From Cephalotus follicularis (Eukaryota; Streptophyta; Magnoliopsida; Oxalidales; Cephalotaceae): a stretch of DNA of 64,000 nt. This document shows positions 54,874 through 64,000 of the stretch, in pieces (positions within the stretch are counted from its first letter, which is position 1; each line of letters opens with the position of its first letter). The position numbers and the translations under genes were made by a program. The notes beneath the pieces were generated by a model. That model saw nothing but the letters and a program-made list of their open reading frames with translations, was not told where the DNA came from and searched no databases. The stretch spans positions 62,001-126,000 of the forward strand of contig BDDD01000559.1 in NCBI GenBank assembly GCA_001972305.1, in the 5' to 3' direction.

Positions 54874-56825
54874 CTGAAAAGTATGTAATTTGTATACTAT
54901 GACAAATATATTCATTTTTTTCACACACATATATATATATATATAAAATTTCATACTAAAAATTGTAACTTATCAATTGGAAAAAAAAAAACTTTGTTTG
55001 TCATATGAAATTAGAGTAGTAATGTAACTACGAAATTATGCGCAAAAATAAAAGGGTAGGGATAATGAAAATTGTGCACAAGAGTTTACGGTGATTTGGC
55101 CAAATATACCAACGTCCACTTCTTGATAGCACATACCACAAGAGTTTCACTAGAACTTTGCTGTAAACTACTATAGACTTAATATTTGCTGTAAACTTGT
55201 ACAAACTTACATAACTTTGAATTCTCAGGTTTCAAGTGACCTCAATGACTTAACTCCAAGTCTATGCTCCAAACTCATGTAGATTTTTGACTTGCCTGAA
55301 TACTCTGGCTTCAAGTAGAGTTGCATAAATAGAGTTCTCACAAACTCACAAGATTTAGTCTCTCAGACTACTCAGCATAGATTAGATTTGACTCAAGTTT
55401 GATTTTCAATAAGTTGGATTGAGATATATGATCAGAAGTACAAAGATATCAGATGTATGATGATGTTATTACTCTGTAGAAGTTGTCTTGCTTTTTCTTC
55501 TGTTGTTGAAGAAGAAGCAGTGTCGTTCTTGTAATTGTAATTGTTGTTATTTGCAGTTGCAATTGAGAGTTTGAAGTTGTTGGCTGATTTAGTGATTGTT
55601 ATGTTGTTACGTTTTTGTTGTAGTAGTTTTTGAGTTTCACTTTGAGGTATATATAGATCCTTGTAAAAAAGTGACGGTTGAGTAAGCACAATCTAGCCGT
55701 TGTGAGAGAGTTTGTGTGTTTCATAGGAGTTTGTTTTTTCTGTCTAACACACCTGAAAAGTGTTCTGCTTCTAACACACTTTATGTATAGATTTGTGACA
55801 GTTCGAAGATAGACAGAGTTGACCGCTCTTCATTGGTGGATATTCTCTAGGATTTGCTCCTTTTGTTAGCAATTTGAATTTTATTTGTTTGGATGCTTGA
55901 GAGAGTCATTGGTTGCTTGAGATGTTTGTTTGACGTTGTTTGAGGATGGTATCCGTTTAAGTATAGCATGCTTATGTTACAGAGTCAGTTGGTTGTGTTA
56001 GTAAGGTGTCTCTGTTTTCTTCTTGTTGAGTTTGATTTTGTTTGGCGAAGTCTGAGTTGTCCGTTCTTAAGTTGTGTGTTTAGTTTGAGATGAGGCTGTA
56101 CATCTATCTTGTATTGAAGTATTATGTCTGTTTCAGTTACATGTTGAGAGTCTATTTTAGTGTAGTTTGTTGAACATCTGTTTCAATTGTATGTTGAGCG
56201 TTTGTTTCAGTATTGCATATTGAGCGTCTGTTTCAGTTGTATGTTGAGCATGTTTCTTAGACACTTGATAGATTCATTAGCATAAACAATTCATCATAGT
56301 TTTTTCATCAAAACAACCTTTTGTCTGAATTTTTTATTTATTTAAACATTGTCATTGTTTTCAACATTTTTTTCTTTTTAATATCCGTCATCTTTAGCAT
56401 TGAAGGTTAGTTGTACAAACAGTTCTTCAAAAGTTATATTAGATTGTTGCTTTTGTAATGCTTGTTTGTTCTATAAAACAAAAGATACTTTATAAATTCC
56501 ATGATCTAAAGATTTAAAATAATAAGTCATATGTTTCCGTAAATCAATAGAATGCATCGAACTTGGAATTATGTTAATACATGGTCAAGAAATTTGATAA
56601 GGTAACATATTTCTAGTGTAAAATTTAAAATAAAAAAAAAATAATTACAGTCGTAAATAATTGACTTATTTGTTTTATATTGAAATCATTGAACTTTGTT
56701 TGGAATATGTATGTCTCCCTAATTAATTTTTCTAATATCAAATACACTATATTCATTGCTTCATATTCACCCTCTTAAATGAAAAATCTATTTATAATTT
56801 CTTTCATTTTGTGTAAAATTGTGGT
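54874..56825. other. Intergenic, no gene recognised
   Basis: AT-rich. A GAAGAAG/TTGTTG-rich patch around 55470-55640 gives an Asn/Gln-rich minus-strand frame without support. A block with repeated TGTTGAGCGTCTGTTTCAGT phrases lies at about 56130-56250. Confidence 0.45.
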
Positions 56826-56920
56826 ACGGTTGAGAAAATAAATTTTTTTACCTTTGGCATATATATCACACAATTCTGAAACAGCATGCTTGATTATCTT
56901 TTCAGTTTCCTTATCGAAAG

Positions 56921-57692
56921 TGATGGAGGAAAAATATGCTTATAATAGCAAGGACACGTGTCCACTGCAGACTTGACCAGTTGTCCAAGAAGGATTACAA
57001 GCTCAACAAAGAGGCCGTGCCGAGGAGCGCACACATGAAAAAGAATGTCCTTCTCGGACCAAGGGCCGAGAATCATTATTTAGTGAAGAGAACACACTGA
57101 GACCACAAGTCCGAGGACACTCCTCGGACTCAAAGGCAGAAGACCATATTCACGGTGTAATGGCCAAGGACTCCCTCGGCCCGAAGTATCTATCAGGCGG
57201 AGAACAGGAGGTACGCCCTACCCAATACAGAAACTGAGGAGGAGAAGGAAACACTGAGGGGCATACAACCTCGGCAACAGTTTCATAGTTGATTTCTTCT
57301 ACAATTCTATCAAGGAGCACCTCAACCTTATCTACAGGATAAGGGAGTTATCTGCACCTGGATTCACGGGATCCACACTTATCCAAACAAGGAGATTGAG
57401 TCACAACCAACTACAACAATGGAAAATAGCGACATTACAGAAAGAGATAAGGGAGTGTCCGAGATCCTCGGCATTTCCTAGGGGATAACGATCACATCCG
57501 ATTCACACGCTCAATCAGTTACAAAAATCCACTATAAATACAAGTTCAACATACTGAACAAAGGTCAGCAATTTTTACATTCAAGAGAGTATTCTATTTC
57601 ACCTGCACTTGACTAACTTGAGCGTCGGAGTGTCCCCGGGAGAACAACCTCCTGGGCCTTCACCATTGTTGTTACCTTGTGCAGGTGTCCGA
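56921..57692 (+). repeat. Truncated 5' LTR of the second Tat element
   Basis: Identical by eye to 62581-63352. It contains the palindrome GGACACGTGTCC with a CACGTG core about 30 bases in, the hairpin AGTCCGAGGA...TCCTCGGACT, and a TATA box (ACTATAAATAC, about 57530). LTR sequence stops after CAGGTGTCCGA. Confidence 0.92.
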
Positions 57693-59005
57693 TTGCTAGT
57701 TGACTACTTGGAGCGACCAACAATCTCTCAAGCAGAGGTAATGGACATAGATGATCCACAGGAGCCAAATTGGATGACTCCCTTTGTTATTTGGTTAAGA
57801 GATGGGATCCTGCCCGAGGACCCAGCAGAGGCGAGGAAGCTAGTTTACAGAGCCAATAGGTTCCAATTCCGAGATGGGATCCTTTACAAAAGGTCTTTCT
57901 CGTTTCCTTGGATGAGATGTTTAAACCCTTCAGAGGCCGATTATGCTCTGAGGGAAGTTCACGAAGGAATTTGTGGGAATCACACTGGGGGCAGGACTTT
58001 GTCTCACAAGTTGTTAAGGCAAGGCTACTACTGGCCGACAATGCACAAGATGCAATAAATTTGGTGAGGAAGTGTGACAAATGTCAGAGGAACGCCAACA
58101 TAAGTAGAAGGCCTTCTCAACCTCTGACATCTATAACGGCCCCCTGGCCCTTCGCACAGTGGGGGATGAACTTCGTCGGACCTCTTCCAATGGCAACGGG
58201 CCAAAGGAAGTTTCTTATTGTAGCAGTTGATTACTTCACCAAGTGGGTGGAGGCAGAGCCTTTAGCCACAATAACAGAGAAGAACACGGAGAGTTTTGTG
58301 TGGAAATCGATAATATGCAGATTTGGAGTCCCGAGGACCATTATCACAGATAATGGTAAGTAGTTTGACTGCCAAGCTTTCCGAGACTTTTACAAAGAAT
58401 GGAGGATAGAGCATAGGCTAGCCTCAGTAGCCTACCCTCAAAGTAATGGTCAAGCCGAGGTGATCAACAGAGAAATCATCTCGGGCTTGAAAAAGAGCCT
58501 AAAAGACAGCAAGGGAAGGTGGACCGAGGAGTTACCAAGTGTATTATGGGCATACAGAAACACTCCTCGGAACAAAACAGGAGAATCCCCATACAGTCTA
58601 TGTTTTGGGACAGAGGCCGTGATACCAGTGGAGGTTGGAGTACAATCACCAAGAGTTGTGCATTTTACTGAAGACAAAAATGAAGAAGGGCTGAGAAGCA
58701 TCCTCGACCTAGTGGAAGAACTCAGAGATAAGGCCGTGATCAGAGTTGCAGCCTACCAAGAGAGGGTAAGTCGTTACTACAACAAGAGAGTAAGCCCAAG
58801 ACCATTAAGGCAAGGAGATCTAGCCCTACGCAACTCAGCAGTTGCAGATCCTACTGGTACCAGAGGAAAGTTGGCCCCTGCCTAGGAAGGCCCATACAAG
58901 ATCAAAAGGGTCCTCCGCCCAGGAACATTCAAACTTGAAACTTTGGGGGGTAGGGAGATTGCCAGAGCTTGGAATGCCGAGCATCTGAGAAAGTATTATC
59001 AATAA
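57693..59005 (+). pseudogene. Tat integrase, broken
   Basis: It starts abruptly at the LTR junction in the region before integrase (WLRDGILPEDPAEARKLVYR). The H-H-C-C zinc region follows (REVHEGICGNHTGGRTLSHK ... CDKCQRNA), with a 1-base deletion at about 58049 shifting the frame. The core has Asp in VDYFTKWVEAEP (about 58230), Asp in IITDNGK (about 58350), a TAG at 58361-58363, then Glu in NGQAEVINREI (about 58460). Next are LWAYRNTPRNKTGESPYSL and a TAG at 58883-58885 in front of EGPYKI. The natural end is HLRKYYQ with TAA 59003-59005. No chromodomain is present, as expected for Tat elements. Confidence 0.9.
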
Positions 59006-60381
59006 TTGTGAGAAATTTTCAATAAAGTTTGGATTTTTTCAAGATTTGTGTTCTATATTATATTTCCAAGTTTGCAAGGGACCGGGGGTCCAATGTTCAA
59101 GTCCTCAAACCTCTGAACAGCCACCGATCAGTTCCCTCAGTTCTACTTAAAGCATCTCGGACCATGCCCTCAATGGGGCACCAAGATCCGAGGTTTCCTA
59201 AGCCTTACGGAGGCTAATTCCCAAAAAGAAAACCAACTCAGGCCGAGGTCTCACGCAGACCAGCCAAACAGGCGTTCAAGAGCATCCAAGGATGCTCATT
59301 CAAAAGCCTCCTTCCGAGGAGCACACAAAAAGCCTCCTTCCGAGGAGCACACAAAAGCCTCCTTCCGAGGAGCCCACAAAAAGCCTCCTTCCGAGGAGCA
59401 CACAAAAACCTCCTTCCGAGGAGCACCTATATCTATCAACAAAGATTTCCAAGGAAGCACCAAGACTCCCAAGGGAGAAAACACTGGTTGGCAACACCAT
59501 GAGAACTTGTTCAACCAGGCCTAAAATCGTGACTTGAAAGGCGAATCCATGGGAACTCGCAACGATCAAGCTCGTCGGACTGAGCACTTTAATACAAGTG
59601 TCTCTAAGTGGACTGAAAGCTCAGCCGACCTGTCCTAGAACATTCTAGGTCAGACGATACTCTCCTCGGCAAACCCGTGAGAACTTGTCCGAGTAGACCA
59701 AGAACTCAAACTATGAGTATAAAGATACTATGAAGACTGAGATACTGTCAAACTAAAATACTCTCAAAGGTGAAGGGTCCTACGGGGACTATCAAACTTT
59801 AGTGACCTCGCCCACCAAAGGTTAGTGATTTGTGCTAAGTTAAAAGTTCTAAGGAACTATCAGTATACATACACACTCAAAGCTCAAACACGTATGGAGT
59901 TGATTAAATCCGAGAATGCAAGGGCTTGTTCTTCTTATTATAGGTTATTTAAACCTCTGTGGAGTTAGTTTCCCACTTATGTGAAGAGTCCGAGATCACG
60001 ACGAGGATAAAATTCCCAAGGGAATTACCAGTATATATTTTCAAAGTTCAAGAATTCCGAGAAGATTAAGTCCGAGAAGGCAGAGCTCCCTTCACTTAAA
60101 TTTTTGTTAAGTTATTTAAGACTTTGGGCTGTCAAGTGTTTATTTGCTTGAGAAATCCGAGACTACTGTGAAGACAAAAATTCCTAAGGGAATTATTAAC
60201 AAATACAAGTGCAGAGATCAACCACAACACTTAGAAGAAAAATTTAAATGCAAGAGAAGGTGAAAAAGGTTCCTTTCATTAATATTGGGAAGAGATTACA
60301 AGAAACAAAGAAGAAAAAACTATTACAAGCTAAGATAAAAAACTAAGGCTGAGGAGCATCTTCTCGCTCGGCCAAAGGGTC
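59006..60381. other. Tat-element noncoding region
   Basis: No gene. CCGAGG/CCTCGG motifs are dense, as throughout this element. About 59738-60345 matches the equivalent region of the first Tat element. Confidence 0.7.
59303..59427 (+). repeat. Tandem repeat of about 25 bp, five units
   Basis: Units AAGCCTCCTTCCGAGGAGC plus ACACAAA follow one another five times with small length differences. It lies in the noncoding region between integrase and the antisense gene. Each unit contains the self-complementary TCCTTCCGAGGA. Confidence 0.9.
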
Positions 60382-62185
60382 TTACGGAGGAGGTGGAGGA
60401 GGAAACAAGTCTGCAACCAAAGGAAGAGGAGGATTTTCTAGACCAGCAAAGGGATCCTCAGGAGTTGAATAAGGAGGAAGGGCCGAAGAGTCTATCACAG
60501 GATCCGAGGAAGCAGTAGCAGGATCTTCAGCAAGAATCACCACCTCGGGAGAAGTAGGAGTCGCCGTCTCGCCCACGGGGGCAGCCGAGGCCTCTTGAGC
60601 CAACCTTTCACGGACCCTGTCCTCTACCTCATCGATCCCTTCGGGATAGAAGTCAAATGCATCAGCAGAGTGACAATACACCACTTCATCCAAGGGCAAA
60701 TCAGGCTTCAGAGAAGCGACCCAGTTCCGACAGGCATAGAAGCCTCGGCGAAAATACTCGGACGATTCCTGGAAGACTGCTTCGTCGAACTCCTCGGAGC
60801 TTTTGAACTCCTCCACCGAGGACCTCAGCAACTCCTTGAACTCCTCTGAATTCTTGAAGTCGGCCACGGCCTGGTGTTGCTCCCTCCTCAACTGCTCCTT
60901 GTCTTTCCTCTGATGCTGCTCAAGCTTGGCCACCAAGGCATAATTTTTCTCCTCGGCCAGTTTCAGCTTGGCCTCGAGCCTCCTATACTCGGACCTCCCC
61001 TCCTCCAGGGCCTCAACTGCTTGTTTTCTCTCCTCGGCCAGGGACTCCTGAGCCTTTAGAACCTCATTCAGCTGGGCTTGGGCCGAGCGAGCAGTTTCTT
61101 CAAGGGTGGCCATGCTCGACCTCAGTTCTCGGTCCCTGGCCACAACTGCAGAGAAGTTGTCCACAAGCAGCTGGGTGTCGTTCAGAGATTGTCAGAGAAA
61201 TAAAAAGTGTCAGATATTATAAAGAATTAAAGTGCAAGAAAAAGCAAGGTAACTAAGGACGAGATCATTTACCCTCAGTTGCCTCTTCAGACAAATGGTT
61301 GCCAAGTCTTCATTGGTCCATCTCTGCCTCGCCTCCAACTCCTGGGGCAAGAAGACCAGCCGGCTGAGTCTTTGAGGGACTCCAGGACCGTTCAAGTTCA
61401 AGTTGTCAACCTCCATCCCATCAAACCCATCAAGCAGCTCATCCACCGTCAGAGATGGGGGAAGGATTATAGGATCCTGGGAACTAGATCCGAGGGCAGC
61501 AACATCCTCGACCTCCCGAACTCTTTCAGAGCCATCCACGGCCTTGTCCTTCCTGCTCCTCTTTGTCAGAGAAGCTCGTTCAGAGGAGGGGGCAGTGTCA
61601 GCCAGCCTCTTGTTGGTCTCCTTCCTCTTCTCGGTCACAGCAACCGAGACCTTAGCAGGAGGAGGAGGAGGTGTCTTGGTCGGCGGCCTTGCCTTCTCGG
61701 TCACAGGGGCCTTTCCCTTGGACTTTGCCCCAGTAGAAGCAGAGGCCTTCCTCTGGTCAGTGGACCTGATGATTGAAGAAAGATCTCGGCGAGGAGGCAT
61801 TGCTGAAAGGAGACAAGAAAGTCAGAGTTAGAGATCAGAGAATGCAAGGGTTAGTAAAAATAGAATTAATGGGAGAGATAGAGAAGACAAAGATGTTATA
61901 CAAGTTGGTTCAGATATTGGGGGCTGAGGACTATCCTGCTCTTCCTCACCCTCTGACTCTTCCTCCTCGGATCCGAAAGAAATCACAGAAAGAAGAAAAC
62001 AATCTGGGAAAACAAGAAAGTTGGTAGAAACTTACCAAAAGTTTTTTATTCGAAGAGTTGAAGAAGAAAAGGATTGAAGACACTGCAGACTCAAAAAGCT
62101 CTCAAAAAGCACTGTGAATTTAGAAGTTTGAAGAATCGAAAGTTGTATTGTGTGAATAACAAAAGGTTTTATAGGCCATTTCCTC
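60382..62185 (-). pseudogene. Antisense spliced gene of the Tat element (copy 2)
   Basis: The layout matches the copy at 39544-41397: TATA box (GCCTATAAAA, plus about 62170), a noncoding exon ending TTTTG|GTAAGTTT (about 62036), an acceptor CCTTTCAG two bases before the ATG at 61800, a 176-codon exon (61800-61273), a GT donor at 61272, and a third exon in frame from 61188 to TAA 60382-60384. The predicted protein has 444 residues: a basic Pro-rich start, LTVDELLDGFDGMEVDNLNL, WTNEDLATICLKRQLR, a long coiled coil, FYACRNWVASLKPDLPLDEV and a Pro-rich end. The second intron's acceptor reads CAA where the other copy has TAG, so this intron probably cannot be spliced there. Read unspliced, the exon frame ends soon after at 61210. 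Confidence 0.7.
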
Positions 62186-62566
62186 GGATCCTGGCCATCC
62201 ACCCTACATCAGATCCAACGGTGGGAAGATAGACCGTCAAATCAAGCGCGGGAAACGAAAAGGCAGAGGCGGGAATTGCTCTGTGTATGCCACGTGTCAA
62301 GCGTATTCAATACGCAACTTCAATGATAGGCATAACGGTTCAATACTCGAGGCCTGTTGATAGGATTGAGGGCAGATCAAAAGTCAAGCGCTAGTCCTCG
62401 GACCAAGAAGACCAGGTTATGCGTCAGAGGAACAATAAAGGCAACACTCTCGTCCTCAGCCAATTTTTATAAGGGAGAGTTACCAAGAAATATTGCATGG
62501 GAGTCTTGCCTGGGCCACGGCTCTCAACTCTGGTCCTCCTCCTCTGACCAAGCTCAGAGAACAAGG

Positions 62567-62580
62567 ACCAGGGGGGCATA
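62567..62580 (+). promoter_or_regulatory. Polypurine tract of the second Tat element
   Basis: ACCAGGGGGGCATA directly before the LTR start TGATGGAGG. Confidence 0.85.
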
Positions 62581-63453
62581 TGATGGAGGAAAAATATGCT
62601 TATAATAGCAAGGACACGTGTCCACTGCAGACTTGACCAGTTGTCCAAGAAGGATTACAAGCTCAACAAAGAGGCCGTGCCGAGGAGCGCACACATGAAA
62701 AAGAATGTCCTTCTCGGACCAAGGGCCGAGAATCATTATTTAGTGAAGAGAACACACTGAGACCACAAGTCCGAGGACACTCCTCGGACTCAAAGGCAGA
62801 AGACCATATTCACGGTGTAATGGCCAAGGACTCCCTCGGCCCGAAGTATCTATCAGGCGGAGAACAGGAGGTACGCCCTACCCAATACAGAAACTGAGGA
62901 GGAGAAGGAAACACTGAGGGGCATACAACCTCGGCAACAGTTTCATAGTTGATTTCTTCTACAATTCTATCAAGGAGCACCTCAACCTTATCTACAGGAT
63001 AAGGGAGTTATCTGCACCTGGATTCACGGGATCCACACTTATCCAAACAAGGAGATTGAGTCACAACCAACTACAACAATGGAAAATAGCGACATTACAG
63101 AAAGAGATAAGGGAGTGTCCGAGATCCTCGGCATTTCCTAGGGGATAACGATCACATCCGATTCACACGCTCAATCAGTTACAAAAATCCACTATAAATA
63201 CAAGTTCAACATACTGAACAAAGGTCAGCAATTTTTACATTCAAGAGAGTATTCTATTTCACCTGCACTTGACTAACTTGAGCGTCGGAGTGTCCCCGGG
63301 AGAACAACCTCCTGGGCCTTCACCATTGTTGTTACCTTGTGCAGGTGTCCGAGATCAGATTCTTCCTCAAGGCATCTGTGACAAAGCGTTTCTCTTAACA
63401 AATCAAAGTCCTCCACGTAGGATACTGTTGAGAGAAGGATTTCTGTATCAACA
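62581..63453 (+). repeat. 3' LTR of the second Tat element
   Basis: 873 bp, from TGATGGAGG to TATCAACA, followed by the GAAAG duplication. Confidence 0.93.
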
Positions 63454-63493
63454 GAAAGCAACCAATGTCATTGTATCAGTAGAGTCTTTTACC

Positions 63494-64000
63494 TAAATAC
63501 GTAAATTGTACCTATGTTGATGGTAGTGGCAATAGCTTTTTATTAGTGTGATTATAATAATAAAATTATTCATCACAAGTTAGATTAACCTTGGTATTTG
63601 ATATTGAACTTCTGCAATACATCGTTAGCACCAGATTTTTTCTTTTTTTATTTATATTTTCTTTCGAAATTTTCGCAAAAAGCATAATACTAACCATGAT
63701 CAGTTATTATCTTGAAAATTGTTGTCTTGCACGTGTATGATGTATCTATATTATTGTCACAAAAGAATAGGTTAACTATGCATGAATATTCTTACACTGA
63801 TGAATTTAATAAGAAGTTGTAACATATGTATACCTCATATCCTCAAGGAGTTGCAATTGTCAATATTTCATTAATTGTCAACTTATTCGAAAAAAAAATG
63901 AGCTCCTTAAGTGGTAGATTAACTTTTTATGGTACCACCAATTCTTGTAGTTTATAATCATCCAAAGATACATTGAAAGAATTATATTTTGATATATAAT
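63494..64000. other. No gene recognised
   Basis: AT-rich DNA; apart from the possible zinc-ribbon trace near 63560-63640 on the minus strand nothing is supported. Confidence 0.5.

Larger units (their letters stand above)
56921..63453 (+). mobile_element. Tat-lineage Ty3/gypsy element, young but deleted
   Basis: Flanked by the perfect duplication GAAAG (56916-56920 and 63454-63458). The 3' LTR is 62581-63453 (873 bp). The 5' LTR is cut after 772 bp at 57692 and joins directly to pol at the integrase zinc region. Primer-binding site, gag, protease, RT and RNase H are absent. The 772 comparable LTR bases look identical in the two LTRs, so the insertion is recent. Integrase has a frameshift and two nonsense codons. 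The antisense gene and the region before the 3' LTR are kept, as in the copy at 36420. Confidence 0.92.
56826..63493 (-). pseudogene. RPA1-like OB-fold coding trace, split by the Tat insertion
   Basis: With the Tat element and one GAAAG copy removed, the minus strand reads continuously from about 63493 to 63454 and then from 56920 to about 56826: VKDSTDTMTLVAFDKETEKI followed by IKHAVSELCDIYAKG. The pattern (V-x-D-x-T-x4-T-x-V-x-FDKE, then a helix) resembles the C-terminal OB fold of replication protein A large subunits, which plants carry in many copies and in Helitrons. Upstream a CIAEVQYQ-like piece could be the zinc-ribbon end. Stops surround it. The assignment rests on pattern only. Confidence 0.35.

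Noticed and set aside
55432-55689. 85-residue minus-strand frame rich in Asn, Gln and Ser
   Set aside because: Low-complexity CAA/GAA-type repeats explain it; no recognised domain or gene context.
57609-57700. Pol frame starting inside the 5' LTR (MTNLSVG...)
   Set aside because: The open frame crosses a deletion junction between LTR and integrase by chance; the LTR part has the same sequence at 63269, where it leads to nothing.
1-64000. CRISPR arrays, bacterial operons, phage or plasmid functions
   Set aside because: Spliced gene, plant retroelement lineages and base composition show nuclear plant DNA; the only regular short repeats are the 59303 tandem repeat and the LTR palindromes, with no spacers.

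Overview
This is AT-rich nuclear DNA of an angiosperm, probably a eudicot. It is almost wholly transposable elements and their remains, nested in and around one apparently intact host gene. The evidence is plant-type LTR retrotransposons of several lineages (SIRE-like and another Ty1/copia, two Tekay/del-like chromoviruses, two Tat-lineage Ty3/gypsy elements), a Cassandra-type solo LTR with 5S rRNA promoter sequence, a LINE, MULE-type MITEs and foldbacks, SINE-like units, a RAV-type B3 pseudogene and a five-exon DUF3054 gene with a plastid-type N-terminus.

Layout. 1-5843: 3' part of a SIRE-like copia element with a broken gag-pol, an env-like extra ORF, several G-rich tracts and a 742-bp 3' LTR. 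5844-9370: degenerate LTR-like DNA and a CACTA-type terminus. 9371-17243: RAV/B3 pseudogene interrupted by a complete Tekay-like element with 140-bp LTRs (9387-14578, TSD CTTAA) and by a 2,061-bp solo LTR (15028-17088, TSD ATAAC). 17244-22041: mostly unassigned, one MITE. 22051-23910: giant foldback (arms about 910 bp) with a 9-bp TSD. 23943-35300: minus-strand 5'-truncated LINE interrupted by a Cassandra-type solo LTR (24535-24898, TSD ATCTT) and a complete 9.1-kb Tekay-like element (25977-35100, TSD AGAAA). 36420-42684: Tat element (TSD CCTTG), deleted. 45210-54056: DUF3054 gene on the minus strand, with a copia element (47245-53187) in intron 3. 54142-54873: tandem pair of inverted-repeat units. 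56921-63453: second Tat element (TSD GAAAG), young but deleted, inserted in a degenerate RPA1-like coding trace.

None of the retroelement sense polyproteins is intact, and most breaks are nonsense codons of the kind left by C-to-T change. The most notable structures are: (1) an antisense, intron-containing gene with its own TATA box in both Tat elements; (2) a copia primer-binding site that matches the anticodon arm of tRNA-Ile rather than a tRNA 3' end, with C opposite the wobble position; (3) a short hairpin next to the polypurine tract that keeps its pairing but not its sequence in two Tekay elements; (4) 140-bp LTRs with matching ends but unrelated 56-bp cores; (5) arrays of perfect short palindromes in the LTRs or leader regions of unrelated elements.

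All calls come from reading sequence and translated frames by eye. Family names rest on recognised motifs, not database searches.
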